A DNA stretch of 64,000 nucleotides from Blepharisma stoltei (Eukaryota > Ciliophora > Heterotrichea > Heterotrichida > Blepharismidae), in contig CAJZBQ010000008.1 in NCBI GenBank assembly GCA_914767885.1, positions 62,001-126,000 on the forward strand, read 5' to 3'. This document shows, one piece after another, positions 1-11,743 of this stretch. Position 1 is the stretch's first letter; each line of letters begins with the position of its first letter. The notes below the pieces were generated by a model. It ran no database searches. It was not told the DNA's origin and worked only from the letters and a program-made list of their open reading frames with translations. The position numbers and the translations under genes were made by a program.

Positions 1-11
1 TTTACTTTTTA

Positions 12-98
12 TATAGTGAACTACACTGACTGGCACGGGATGCTTTTGGCTCAGTTTCGAGCCAAAAGCACCCGTGCTAGTCAGTGTAGTTAACTATA
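12..98. repeat. Near-perfect palindrome, TATA-bounded (IES/MITE-like)
   Basis: Two arms of about 40 bp (12-52 and 59-98) are inverted copies with only a few differences, separated by a 6-bp loop, and both ends read TATA. This is the shape of a palindromic MITE inserted at TA. It lies just upstream of the first readable exon of the membrane-protein gene, so it is probably an IES in or beside that gene; the left flank is too short to prove frame restoration. Confidence 0.75.
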
Positions 99-128
99 TT
101 TTTTTCTTTTAAAATTCATTATCCTTAA

Positions 129-3100
129 AGATCTATTAAGGGGCACACGCTATATGAAATTGATGACCCAATTGACTTTAGGGGATTTTTATATGTATCC
201 CATTCTATTTCAGTCTTGATAAAAGACGTGGAGTTCAAGTACAATTTAGTCTCTAGAAAGCCAAAAAGCACTTTAGCAAGCGCTTCATTAATTTACCTCA
301 AAACTATAAAAGACATTGAAATAGACAATTGCACTTTTATATATAACTATTGTGAAACTGGCATTTTCTATGCTAAATTAGAAGTTAGTGAATATGAAAC
401 TATTTTTAACGAAACAAACTACTTGACATTCTTAACTTTACCTCATATCAATATTCATGATTCTAGATTTATCTCAAATTTTGGAATTTTTGGGATTATT
501 CATATAGAGTTTTTATATAAGCTACTCAATATCAATTTAATCAATACCACATTTGAATCAAATGGTGCAGAGAGTGATTCTTTGCTTTATATATACAATC
601 CTGCAATTATTGACGAATATAAAAATGAGACTACTATCAATATAATAAACTCTGGCCAAGGAGAACAGCTTATAATCCTATTGCCAAGATGATGCAAAAT
701 GACCAGTCTTACATTTTTGGATAATCATGCATTGAGCCTTATTAATACTACTAATTTAGTGAATTTAGATATAGAAGGCTTAAATATTGAGTTCAATGGG
801 TCTCCGACAGATGATAAAAATGCTAACACTTTGCTATTTAATTATTTTATTGAAAATCGAGATATTAATAAATTATATATCAGTAGCATGAAGCCCGACC
901 CTAATCCTATTGATTGCAATTTCATGGTTTTGATAGAAAGTCCTTACAATTTTAAATTGAGGGAAATTACATTGGTGAATAATATATGTAGAAATTCATC
1001 TCCAACCTTTAAAATTGTTAATTCAAATATCAGAGATTTGGATTTAATTAACTGCTCTGGCAATATTGGGCATGGACAGCTGCCTGTATGCTTATATTTT
1101 ATAGGACTTTTTGATAGAAACATTAAAAATTCGAATTTTAGTGAAAATATAAATTATCATGCATCCGGAAATGGAGTAATAAAAATAGAAGGCGAAAATA
1201 ATTTATATATAACCAATTGCTTATTTTTCAACAATTCTGCAAGTTTAGCACCTTTATATTTATCAGGCAAAAGTCTTTATATTGAATTTTCGACATTTGA
1301 ATCCAATGAATCAATTTATGGGAAAGGAGCAGGCTTATATTTTATTTTGGTTGATGAAGAGACATCAGCGTCAGTAATAATTTCGTCAAGCTATTTTAAT
1401 AGCAATTCGGCCAACTCAAATGGAGGAGGTATATACATAGAGCAAAAGTCAACTTCTGCTATGAAGCTAGCGCTAATGATTTTTCAAACTATTTTTACCG
1501 GAAATAAAGCAAAATATGGCTCAGCCATGCATATTGATAGCTCAATTATATTAACCAAAGACTCTGCGATAGTTAGCTCTAAGTTCATAGAAAATGAGTC
1601 TACGATATCAGGAGCTATATCTTTGTATTATTATAGTGGCATTTTATCATTTCTATCATGCGATTTTATTGAAAATACTTCACTTAAGATGGGAGCTGCT
1701 TTTCACATTGATATCTCACAAGATACTCAAAATTCCCGCTCAAAGGTTATTATTGAATCATCGATTTTCAGAAATAATATTGGAAAATATATCATTTATG
1801 CTGATAGCCAGAACAGAAACTCGTCAATTGAAACCAAAAATTGCTTATATGAATACAATAGTGGCGTTTTAGTATCACTAGACAATGATTTTTTTATTGA
1901 TAATGGCTCTGTTTTTCAATATAACTCTGCCCCTTTTGGTTCTTGCTTTAATCTTCAAAACTCAGCTATTTTATATGCAAGCTCACAGTTTTTAAATAAT
2001 ACCAGTTATAAATATGGAGGGGTTATTACTATGAGCTTTAAATCAATTTTTAATTGTGATAGCTGCATTTTTAGCCAGAACTCAGCTATTGGAGGTAAAG
2101 GTGGAGTTTTAGTCTCTGAGCAAGATTCTGACTCCCCCCCCCCCCTCCGTGAGCGAACAAAAAAATTTTGTTCGCTCACGGAGGGGGGTTAATTTTTTTT
2201 TTTTAAAAAAAATTTTTATATATAAATTTTATAAAAAATATTTTTTTCGAAATTTAAAAAAATCCTAATTTGCAAAAATTGGGAAGCAAATATTAATTTA
2301 ATTTGCAAAATTTATGTTTTAAAACGCAATTTGTTTTAAAATTAAACAGAATTAGCTCTAGATTTCATTATACTAATTATCACTAATTATATATCAAAAT
2401 TTTTTTTCCATTAAAATTTTTTCTATTAAAAAAATTTTTGTTCACTCACGGAGGGTGGGTTTTTGGTCAAAAAATGGCGATTTTTCTAATGGTTTTGTTC
2501 GCTCACGGAGGGGGGGGGGAGTGAGTTTTTTATATCAAATTCAAGCTTTGATGAAAATTTTAGTGGCAATGATGGCTCAACTATTTTTACTTTTAACTGC
2601 AATTCTGCAACTTCTTCGATAGTAAACTCAATTTTTTTTCGAAATCGTGCATCAGGTGCAGGCGTAGTTACATTCATAAACTCTAAAATATCTATTGTGG
2701 ATTCTACATTTAAAGAAAATTCAAATGATGGACTAACATCAGGAATTAAATTAACATCCACAAATGCCAAAATTTCTAATTCAAAGTTTTTAAACCAGTC
2801 AAGCATTTCAGGGAACTTCATTTATGCTATTGCTGATAGTAATGTGGAAATACAAAATACCAGCTTTTCTAATGGAAATTCAGAAGATAGTGGAGGAGCA
2901 ATTTTCTCAAGCGCGAGTCTTATGTCTATAAATTCTTCAGTTTTTACTAATTTGTCATCTCAAAAAGGAGGTGCTATTTATTCTGTATTTGAAAGTACAC
3001 TGATTATAAATAACTCTGAGTTTTCTGACCTAAAAGCTTCAGTTATAGGAGGCATTATCAATGCTAACCAAGCTTCTTTGATTATAGAAAACTCGAACTT

Positions 3101-6100
3101 TGATGAATTTTCTTTGACAGGAATATAGCTTATCTGTTTTTTGGATAGTTATGGAACACTAACTAATAGGTAAAGTAATGCTTTGAGCTGTTGGACTGAC
3201 AATTTGTCTAATTTATTTCTACTTAATAGGAAAATGATATTTCTCATTATCACTTTGGCCTGTCGCATGGATACTTTACCTTTTAAGGTATTGCTTCCCA
3301 CTCCCCCCATCCTTGATCTAACGACTCGCCATCGTTCGATCAAGGATGGGGGTTCAAAAAAATTTTTTGGGAAAAGTTTTTTTTACATATAAAATAAAAA
3401 ATATACGTTTTTTCTTTTTTATATATATTTTTAAATAAGAGGATTAAGCGTACTTAATAATTATTTTTACAGCAAAAAATTGAATTAATTTCATAAGAAT
3501 ACCAATTTTTAATATTTTGATTTTATGCTTACCCTTTTAAACTAAATAAATTTTAATTTGTTCTTTATTGAAATTAAAAATTTTAAATTTTAAAGAATCT
3601 CTATTTTTTTAAATTATTGAGTTTTTAAGCCCAGGTTGATGACTAAAGCACTTCGGATGGTTGATTCCGTAGCTTTCTGTCGTCTCAAAGCCTCTGACAA
3701 CAACTTCATTAGACACATCTTCCCAAGCTTTTGATAACTAATATATTTTTATAAAAATTTGCATGAAAATCGTTCGGGTTAATTTTCCCAATTTTTTTAG
3801 GAATTTTTACAGTCAATCGTTCGATCAAGGAGGGGGGAGTCAGCGGTTTAAATGAGTTTTAGAGCTATATATGGGAAAGAGATGAAAAAATTAAATATCG
3901 CGAATTCAGGGTTTAGCAATGGCTTTGGATCCAATGGCGGGGCAGTATATTGTGAATCTTGCAATAAAATTACTATAAATCAATCCAAATTTAATAATAA
4001 CAGTGCAGCTTTATATGGTGGTGCGCTATTTTTTACAACAATAAATGAAATAAAACAAGTTCAAAATATATCTTCATGCAAATTTTCTAATAATAGTGCA
4101 CAAAATGGAGGAGCAATAAACTCAATCGATGTAAATTTACATGTTAGCTTATCAGGTTTTGAACAAAATAAAGCTGCTTCTAACTCAGTAAGAGACACAC
4201 AAACCATTGGAAAATCCATACATTTTGGAAAAATAACTCTATTTGAAAGCAAAATTTTGATGTAAAATATATAATTGATAATTATTTAATGGAATATAGC
4301 TAATTCTACAGAATCCAAACAGCCCGCAATCTAAAAATAAATTTTACAAATTAAATAATTGAGACCTTTTTTTAAATTTCGAAGAAAAAAAAAATAAAAA
4401 AACTTAACCCCCTAATTAGCAAAAATTTGTGTTCATCAAGAGAAGCAGGAGCAAGCAAGAGAATTTAAATTATGGAAATGGAGGGGGAATCTGAATTAGC
4501 TGTCCAAATATTCAGACATGCAAGTTTAAAATTCATTCAAATAACTTTGTTGAAAATACTGCAAAATACAATGGTGGAGCTATCAGTTGGGATAATACTT
4601 TGCCTGAATTTATAAATAATTCATATAAAAATAATGCTGCTGAGTATGGAGAAAATATTGCTTCTTATCCTATTAAGCTAATGCAAGCCAATAAAGATGG
4701 ATCATTAGAAGGCTATAAAAGCAGAATACTAGCTGATTTTACATCTAATTCTAGCTTGACAGAAATAGCATCTGGACAAAATATCAAAAATAAATTATTA
4801 GTAGCCCTAGTAGACAATATGAATAATATCATACGAACTGATAATACAAGTGAAGCAGAGCTGAAATCAACCAATTTAACTGCCCAAGTGTCAGGGAAAA
4901 TTAAAGCGATAGCCAACAAAGGAATTTTTAATTTTTCTGATTTTGTTATTTCAGAAGAGCCTGGTACTGATATTCAAATTATTGTTACCTCATCTGCAAT
5001 TGATATAAATAAAATAAAAAAATCTGGAGAAACTATTTTTAGCAAAAGCTTAATTTTTGATGTGAAAATTCGAGAATGCGAAATAGGAGAGGTTAAATCA
5101 GGAAAAAATTGCGAAGTATGTCCTATAGGATTTTATAGCTTAAACCCTGAATTAATTTCATGCTTATCTTGCCCTGATGTAGCTGAATGCTATGGAAATT
5201 ATACAATAGTTCCTAAACCTGGCTATTGGAGAGACAATATGTATACAGACAAATTTTGGAAATGCCCACATTCTCCTGCTTGTCTAGGCTCTCCTGATAA
5301 AAATAATATTTCCTTAACAGGAGAATGCGAGAAAGCTTACAAAGGCAATAAATGTCAATCATGCCTAATTGGATATGTGCATACTGTGGAAAACAAGTGT
5401 GAGGAATGCCCAGATACAGCATATAATATTTTGACTATAACAGGCATAACTTTTGGACTTATGATAATTTCATTTGCAATTGTAAAAACTACCAGGGAAG
5501 CTGCTTTTAGGCCAAAGTCAGTGATTTCAATATACTTAAAAATATACATAAAATGGCCACCCTCTCATGGGTGGTTACCCGTGTATATCCGGGCATGGTT
5601 TTTTGGAGCCAGGAGTTGGCCCAGCAATGCTTGGGACCTCGAAGCGAGAGGCCTAATCACAGAGAGACCGCTGCTTTTGCGACCAAACTCCTTCGCAGTT
5701 ACTCGTGACTAATTTTTGCCAGCAGCGTCCAGCCTAGTGGGTGCCCGAAATGAGGGCAGGGGGACTTACCTACCTATGCTATTTTTGCGATTTTCCCCGA
5801 ATGGTGGAAGCTGTGAGTTCGTTCTCGGCTCACCGGGAAAGAGGGAAGGCAAACTAGACGCCTAAACAGGGGTCTCTCCAGCTAAGGCGCTCTCAGTGAG
5901 CGGATCTGGCGTTGTCATGGACAGATTCGGCATAAAAATAGGGTGACGTGACAAGTTGGAAATGGAGGCGGTCAGCGATGACAGTATGAGCTGTCCCTTT
6001 GACCATCACATCTACGGAGAAACTGGGGTTTCGGCCGGGCTTGAAGCGGTTTGCGCCTCTGCCACCCTATGGGATAAACCCGTAGAACGTTACAACGACA

Positions 6101-8181
6101 AAGTGGGGGCTTTAAAGACACAGCAAAATCTAATCTAATATACTTAAAAATATTTTTTTAATTACACACAAATGATCATTTTGGCCTCTAACTTTAAGAT
6201 GAGCTGACCAGAAGAAGTTATAAAGCTCTTTTTAGTCCAATTAAAATCAGACTATGTCTATCAGGAAATTTATTCTCTTAGTTGTCTTTTTCAAGGCGAA
6301 AATTCGCAAGATTTAGCATATTTCAGAACTCTTATCGTTGTAGCAGTAATTCCAGTTTCAATGATAATTTTATCGCTTACTCCCACTTCCGTGAGCGAAC
6401 AAAATAAATTTTTATTTGCTCATGGAGGTTGGTTAATTTTTTTTAAAACTTAAAAAATCTATATTCGAAATAATTTAAAGCAAATATTAATTTAATTTGT
6501 AAAATTTATGTCTTAAAATGCAAGCCTTTTTAAAATTAAACAGAATTTGCTTTAGATTTCATTATAATAATTATTAATTATATAAAAAAAAATTTTATTT
6601 GCTCATGGAGGTTGGGTCTTTGGGCAAAAAATAGGGATTTTCCAATCGTTTTGTTCGCTCACGGAGGGGGAGGTAGCTTTTGGGCTATTTTTAAATGGAT
6701 TAAAAAAGCATATAAAAATTTTTGGGATGATTTTATATCGACGTGCATAATATTGCTGTTTTTAATACATCCAAACATAGTAAAAACTATGTTTGCATCT
6801 ATGAATTGTACAGAAATAAATGATGGAGAATACTGATTGGAAATAGATCTTGATATTATGTGTTGGGACTATGATCATATTTTTTATGTGCTTGCAGTTT
6901 CTTTGCCTTCTATTATTTTATGGGGAATTCTTTTGCCTACAATTTGTTTGATAAATCTTACGAAGAATAAAAAAAAATTAGATAACATTAGCCTTCGTCT
7001 GAGATATGGATTTCTTTTTAATGGATACAAAGAAAAGCATTTTACTGGGTTAGGCTCCATTATTAAAGACAGGCGTTAGCCATATTGTTGACGCAATCGC
7101 CAAAGACTTCCATACGAGGTGTTCATCCGCTTTTCGACCCCAGCCCAGAGGGTCAATCACCCAATAATTGCTTTCACTTTCGGTGCCTTCTGTCTCTTCC
7201 TTGCCTTGCAACTCTTGAATTGGCTTATGGATTTCTATAGTCCTGCTACGGGCGATTGGAGTAGCTTGATTCCAAGGATCCTTGGAGTCTGTCGGGTGAC
7301 GAAGTGTCTTTTATTCGACAGTTACAGGAAAAAGACTACTCCCCATGGCCTGGGCCAAAGTCATCAGTTTCTCAGCAGAGAATGCTCATGGATCCTTTGA
7401 TCCAAAGGGAGGTTGTAAAGCCCTCCATTTCCAACCACAGGAAAGCAGCCAAACTACCAGATACACATCTCTTGAGCCTACACATGATTTTCAGCTCGAA
7501 GTCCGTCCCAGTTCGCAGTGGCCATAAAGTCTGAACTTCAGCGCCAAGAGGATAGGTTGGATCATATCGCTATTTTAATTTATTATGCGCTTTTACTGGG
7601 AGTTTATAATTTTATACAGTAAAATCATTCTAATTTGCTGCTCAGTATTTTTAACTAGAATCTCTTTAATACTTCAAGCCCTTATTGTATCTATTTTATA
7701 CTCAATTTATCTGCATCTACAATATTTCAATAATCCTTATAATGAACCCAACTTAAATCAGATGGAATTAAGAGCAAAGTGCGTTTGTGCAATTACTATA
7801 TATTGTGGGCTTTATTATTTAATGGGCTCTGTGGGCTATATAACAAGGTATATTTTATTTATATTAATAGTCTCAGCAAATTTGTATTTTTTAATTTACT
7901 GGGCTTGGTATCTCTTAAAAGAAGTTTTAGCAAAAATAAATAAATTTATTAGGAGTTGGATAAATAAAAGCAGAATAAGCAGTCAAGGAAAAGAAAGTCA
8001 CTTAAATAATAAAGACCTAGAAGACTCGAAAAATATTTTTAGCCAAAGAGAAAATATATCAATTTCATCAAATGATAACTTTTTATGGGAAAACCAAATT
8101 TTGAGTAAAGATCCGGTTGAATACAGTCAAATTGAAACAAGAAAAAATTTCGAGCTAGTTTCTGAGGAGCTAAGTAGCTAA
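129..8181 (+). CDS. Large beta-helix / Cys-rich multi-pass membrane protein, 5' partial, IES-interrupted
   Basis: Open frame is visible from 129 and the gene continues off the window upstream. The protein starts with a long run of parallel beta-helix-like repeats with GGAI/GGGI...N signatures (to about 4600), as in polymorphic-outer-membrane-type repeat proteins. A Cys-rich module follows (about 5090-5415, CxxC and GxCxxC spacing), then a hydrophobic multi-pass C-terminus (5420-8000) and a polar tail ending in TAA at 8179-8181. TGA must be Trp at 690-692 and 6212-6214. Inserts at 2132-2521, 3126-3869, about 4266-4450, 5546-6136, 6380-6673 and 7050-7590 break it. The first, second and fifth restore frame exactly; the two retroposon sites (5546, 7050) each leave a one-base discrepancy in a T-run, which could be an assembly error or real damage. 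Ciliates carry many proteins of this plan; the function (surface or sensory protein) is not established. Confidence 0.8.
2132..2521. mobile_element. MITE family A, copy 1 (IES in membrane-protein gene)
   Basis: The ends are C-run + CTCCGTGAGCGAACAAAA and its inverse, flanked by direct repeats TGA (2129-2131 and 2522-2524). The palindromic motif pair is at the left end (2132-2190); the direct motif pair is at the right (about 2440 and 2495). Removing the element plus one TGA shortens the gene by 393 bp, a multiple of three, and joins Q-D-S to E-F-F in frame. No transposase is encoded; the core is AT-rich. Confidence 0.9.
3126..3869. mobile_element. Composite IES with a nested family B MITE
   Basis: The left edge is ggaATA/tatagct, the right edge agctata/TATGGG, giving short inverted ends TATAGCT. 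Deleting 744 bp joins L-T-G-I to Y-G-K-E in frame. The insert has its own weak inverted repeat (taggtaaagta about 3166 versus tactttacct about 3271) and holds the family B element at 3301-3839. Confidence 0.75.
3301..3839. mobile_element. MITE family B, copy 1 (nested)
   Basis: The ends are CTCCCCCCATCCTTGATC and the inverse GATCAAGGAGGGGGGAG. At the left end the motif is followed at once by its inverted copy (palindrome 3301-3355, TCGTTCGATCAAGGATGGGG). At the right end the motif occurs twice in the same direction, the inner copy decayed. The flanks are CCA and TCA, so the target repeat is at best NCA. The core is AT-rich and has no gene. Confidence 0.8.
4266..4450. mobile_element. Decayed insert resembling the core of family A
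   Basis: The reading frame stops at 4263 and resumes by about 4450 (R-S-K-Q-E-N-L-N-Y-G-N-G-G-G). The region between shares the family A core (aattttacaaatta, tttttaaatttcga, ttaacccccta) but has lost clean ends. Exact boundaries could not be fixed. Confidence 0.5.
5546..6136 (+). mobile_element. SINE-like retroposon D, copy 1, 17-bp target duplication
   Basis: A GC-richer block of about 591 bp lies between two perfect copies of aatatacttaaaaatat (5529-5545, 6137-6153) and ends in a short tail with repeated (TAATC). No long ORF. A divergent full-length copy lies on the other strand at 16534-17150. The long target duplication and simple-repeat tail indicate target-primed reverse transcription. 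It interrupts the membrane-protein gene; removing one repeat plus element rejoins S-I-Y-L-K-I to F-N-Y-T-Q but leaves one extra T in a T-run. Confidence 0.85.
6380..6673. mobile_element. MITE family A, copy 2 (IES)
   Basis: This diverged copy has CTCCCACTTCCGTGAGCG at the left and CGCTCACGGAGGGGGAGG at the right, bounded by TA at 6378-6379 and 6674-6675. Excision at TA removes 296 bp and joins I-L-S-L to S-F-W-A in frame. Same architecture as copy 1: palindrome left, direct pair right. Confidence 0.85.
7050..7590. mobile_element. Retroposon-like insert G, 10-bp target duplication
   Basis: A GC-richer 541-bp block sits between two copies of TTTTACTGGG (7040-7049, 7591-7600). The coding flanks are N-G-Y-K-E-K-H-F and Y-W-E-F-I-I-L-Y, so it interrupts the same membrane protein; joining at the repeat leaves a one-base mismatch in the T-run. 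Short open frames inside it do not resemble any protein I know. Orientation is not determined. Confidence 0.7.
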
Positions 8182-8219
8182 GTATTAAAATAAAATTGAT
8201 TTTTTATTAGAAATAAAAA

Positions 8220-8360
8220 TTAATCTGATTTTGGCTGAGGATTTCTCAAAATTAGTTGAGGAGGTTTAAGAATTTGATGGATTGGTGTTACTTGAGATTT
8301 CGATTTTTTAATAGGATTTGCAGAATCGCTTTTTGCACGTTTAATTGGCAGATTTTCCAT
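8220..8360 (-). CDS. 46-residue basic protein, paralogue of 17713-17856
   Basis: Encodes 46 residues: a Lys/Arg/Ser-rich N-terminal half beginning M-E-N-L-P-I-K-R and a conserved C-terminal half (QVTPIHQILKPPQLILRNPQ). The second copy at 17713-17856 conserves this C-terminal stretch exactly, with conservative changes elsewhere (M-D-N-L-P-V-K-R). An AGAATAATAAAA-like stretch precedes the ATG in both. Conservation at the protein level makes both likely real genes. I do not recognise the family; the basic N-terminus could mean nucleic-acid binding, but that is a guess. Confidence 0.65.
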   Translation of the reverse strand: MENLPIKRAKSDSANPIKKSKSQVTPIHQILKPPQLILRNPQPKSD

Positions 8361-8610
8361 GATTTTTATTATTCTTGCCTCATTTCTCAATGCTGAAAAC
8401 ATATTCCTATTAAAAAATAATTTAGAATCTGCAATTTTTACTTATGCTTGTTGCTTCTTTATATAAAGCTAGATGCTGGGCTGTCTTAGGAGCTTTTGTA
8501 CCAATATTTTAGACTTTATAAATTTGCATAGTCATAGCTCAAGACTTGGAAATTTAGTTAATTTCAAGCTAATTGAAGTAAGCAAATTTAATACTGATCT
8601 TGTTTGTGTA
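8361..8610. other. Non-coding AT-rich stretch
   Basis: No supported gene, tRNA or repeat was seen between the small gene and the hairpin at 8611. Confidence 0.5.
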
Positions 8611-8830
8611 TAATCCATATGGATTGCTCAAACATTTGGCTCCACAGCCAAGGTGGGCAACTTGCAATTCAACTTCAGTCGGCAAGTGAAGTCTCAATTT
8701 GGAAATTCTTCAGGATATCGCAGATTTGCCAACTGAGTTTAGACTTGTCAATTGGGTTGACTTTGCAAGTTCCCCACTTGGCCGGTGGAGCCAAAAGCTT
8801 GGGCAATCCATGTGGATGCTCAAACTATAA
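8611..8830. repeat. Imperfect long palindrome (MITE-like)
   Basis: About 70 bp at the left (ccatatggattgctcaaac, ttggctccac, ggtgggcaacttgca) recurs inverted at the right (tgcaagttccccacttggcc, gtggagccaaaag, ggcaatccatgtgg), around a partly palindromic centre (ttcagtcggcaagtg ... gccaactgagttt). This is a decayed foldback MITE; no flanking duplication was confirmed. Confidence 0.65.
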
Positions 8831-10285
8831 AAATGGCAAATCGACCGACCAAGAGCTACCATTTAAGTTAATTTTTCTCCCCAGACGAGTGTTTTGTTCA
8901 ATTGATAGATAGCTTCTCCTCAAGCTAAACTCTCTCTCGAGCTAATAGACCTTGAGCTCCTGCGATAGAACGGACCAGCATCAAGGCATGTGGAAGAAGG
9001 CCATAAGAGTCTCTTCATAATTCAAATCGACAAAGAAAAAGGATTTTCAGAGGTAAAGCCTGAAGTTCATTGGACTCCAATTGAGGAGATGTAAGTTAAT
9101 TGAGTGTAATCGCACCGAACACAGATATTTTTACGAAGAGAAACGGGCAAGAGATGCGAAAATAAATAGTATTATGCCATTAGTGGTGGAAAATAAAAGC
9201 TTTAAGGTCCAGCACTGTGAACTTTTGCTTCCGCGACAATTGCTTTACGACCTCTAAATAAATTCGGTTTGGATCAGCCAAATTGCATCAGTTTTTAACG
9301 ATAATTTACTGTAAGATTGGGATATTGAGCTTTAATTTAAGGTTGATTTTTTTTATATTTTGCTATTTTGAGTATAATCCATAATTCAAAATCTCTCGAA
9401 GTTATGTCATTTGTGGAAATAAAATTCAATATAAAATTAAATATAAGTTCATCTGGACAATATCTTTTGATTCTGCATATCATCTAAGCAATTGCTAATT
9501 ATTTTGAATTGTTGCAATGTGTATAATAGCCACTTTTCTCTAAAACTATTTGCCTAGATTTTCAATTTAAAATATTAAATAAGTAAAATTCACAAATTCA
9601 GATAAATTTAATAGCTGGAATAGAGTCAAATAAGAAGTCAGAAGAAAAGCTTCGGCAAAAATGTGTTCAATATAAGATGCTACTGAGTGCTGCAAACAAA
9701 ATTTAAATTTTTAAATGATTTTAGTAATAAGCGAAATAATTGCTGATTGAGCTAAAAAAAACAAATTCATTTAAATAGCAGCAATTTAAATTAATAACAT
9801 ATTTTATTTTACCACACAGATGTATGATTTCATATTTTTCCTAATTCTCAATCAATTCTCTGCAAATATTATAATTTTGGCATTTTTCAATTTTGATGAA
9901 AGAAAAACGATGAAAATATTTTTTACTCTGGCCGTCAATCAGAAAAGTTATTTTAACTATGACAATGGCCAAGCTAATTAAAATTTCAATAAATTAAGAA
10001 ATGTTAATGAAATTATTTCAGCTAAATTTTTTCAATTAAAACGTGCAGTTCATCCTCCCCAACTATATTTTAATATTAAATTTTGCTAACTCACAGTTCG
10101 TCAATGAACAAAATTTTTGTTCATTCATTGTAAGCATTATCAAATGCTTGATATATTATCTTATCTTATATTATTCAGCAATGCTCACTTATTACTCTCT
10201 ATTACTTAAAGAGCTTATGTTCTTAGCAAGCCGTTAATAATAATAAATTACGGTTATCGCTCATCTTACTGAGCCAATTTTTGTT
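8831..10285. other. Gene-free AT-rich region
   Basis: No frame with coding character was found. A decayed family A end may lie near 10055-10130 (tcctccccaac ... gaacaaaatttttgttcatt). The GC-richer part 8831-9300 may be old mobile DNA that I cannot classify. Confidence 0.5.
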
Positions 10286-10289
10286 CTAA

Positions 10290-10680
10290 AACTTAGCAAG
10301 CCGTTAAGGGCTTTTTAGAATAGCCTTCCTTCTTCAAGCTGTTTGCCTGCAAAAATTAAGTCTTTGTGATCTGGTGGAATCCTTTATGTCTTTCTTGGGT
10401 TTTGGCTTTAACGTTGTACGTGGTGTCTGAGGATTCATCAAAGGCCAATTATTTTTCCAGTTTAGGTCTTAAAAAAATTGCATGCCTCCTCAAAGTCTGA
10501 TGATCAAGTGGAGGATTGATTCTTTTTTAATGCTGTAGTCAGCAAGAGTTCTTTCATCTTCCAATTATTTGCTTCCGAAAATGAGTCTTTGCTGGTTTTG
10601 AGGAATTTCTTCCACGTGTCTTGTTTCTCCTCTCGTTTTGACCCAGCTTTCAAAATTGCCCGTAAAGAGCAACCTCAATC
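10290..10680 (-). pseudogene. Polyubiquitin pseudogene (about two units)
   Basis: On the minus strand, the stretch about 10465-10605 reads P-Q-N-Q-Q-R-L-I-F-G-S-K, L-E-D-E-R-T-L-A-D-Y, I-K-K-E-S-I-L-H-L-I-I-R-L-W-G-G-M-Q, which is the second half of ubiquitin (with TGA as Trp) running straight into the Met-Gln of a next unit. A second, more damaged unit follows (S-S-D-T-T-Y-N-V-K-A-K-T-Q near 10400). Frameshifts and an in-frame TAA (before L-E-D-E) show it is dead. Both units are broken, so this is not a functional ubiquitin gene. Confidence 0.85.
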
Positions 10681-10751
10681 AGCCTTACCTCTCTCCTGTT
10701 GCAATTGCAGCTTCTAGTACCAGAACGAACAAGCTATAGACATGATTCTTA

Positions 10752-11094
10752 TCTTATCTTTAAGTTTAAAGCGGAAGATTCCGCACTTCTCTCGTTTAAA
10801 ATCAAAAAATCTAAAACTTCAAACACTTCAAAAACAACAAAACAACAAAACTCTAACTTCTGTGATAAAAACCTTAATAGAATTTCAGAAACAGCGCCAG
10901 CAACATCAGTTGAAGCATCAATGATGAACCACCCACTCGATCCTCCGATGTGAGCCACCAAACAATGCAGACTCTACCACACCAAGTCCTCCAGTTCCCA
11001 CAAACTCCATAAGCTTCATCAAATTTCCTCAAACTCTCACAAAACTCCTTCAAACTTTTGGCACGAAAATGCGCCCTGCTAAAAATTTAATTAT
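10752..11094. mobile_element. Retroposon-like insert with 15-bp target duplication
   Basis: A 343-bp, C/A-rich block lies between two perfect copies of TAGACATGATTCTTA (10737-10751, 11095-11109). No recognisable protein. The long target duplication fits LINE-driven insertion; the family is unknown to me. Confidence 0.65.
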
Positions 11095-11343
11095 TAGACA
11101 TGATTCTTAAGCTCATTCCTCTCTTTCTCTGTTCCTCCTCTCACAATTTTCGAAATGTAGAATTTCAGCGTCTGATCCATTAGCTCGCTTCTTCAAAAAC
11201 AGGCAGATGCTGAGTTCTTCCATCTATATAGCCATTTATTTCTCTATTGATCAAGGAGTGGAGGTAGATTGCACAATGCGGACTTATTTGAGGAGTATCA
11301 TTGCGTGTTTAAGAGACAATAGAACCATCACTTTTTAAATTAA

Positions 11344-11669
11344 CTCCCCCCGCTCCTTGAGGGAACAAAACCATTAGAAAATCCCTATTTTTGCTTAAAA
11401 ACCCACCCTCCGTGAGTGAACAAAAATTATTTTAATAGAAAAGTTTTTATCGAAAAAAAAATTGATATATAAGTGATAATTAGTATCATGAAATCTCGAG
11501 CTAACTCTGTTTAATTGTAAACAAATTATGTTTAACATAAATTTTACAAATTAAGTTAATATTTGTTTTCCAATTTTCGAGAAGTGGGATTTTTTAAATT
11601 TCGAGAAAAAAAAAATTAACCCTCCTCTGCGAGCGAACAAGTTTTTTTGTTCGCTTACGGAAGGGGGAG
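11344..11669. mobile_element. MITE family A, copy 3
   Basis: Begins CTCCCCCCGCTCCTTGAG and ends CTTACGGAAGGGGGAG between TAA repeats (11341-11343, 11670-11672). The direct motif pair is at the left and the palindrome at the right (about 11620-11668), so it is inverted relative to copy 1. It lies downstream of the kinase-MORN pseudogene. Confidence 0.85.
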
Positions 11670-11743
11670 TAAGCAAATTTACAATTTAAGTTTAGTTCTT
11701 CTAATTATTTTTATCTATTTTAGTTGAATTTAAGTAGCTTCAA

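Noticed and set aside
7119-7534. Overlapping open frames in insert G
   Set aside because: Three frames overlap in the same GC-rich block, have no motif, and the block is bounded by a target duplication in a coding gene.
8220-8402. Longer 60-residue start for the small protein
   Set aside because: The paralogue at 17713 has no matching extension, and similarity starts at the internal Met.
9100-9170. tRNA-like fragment near gcaccgaacacagata
   Set aside because: I could not draw a cloverleaf or find both internal promoter boxes.
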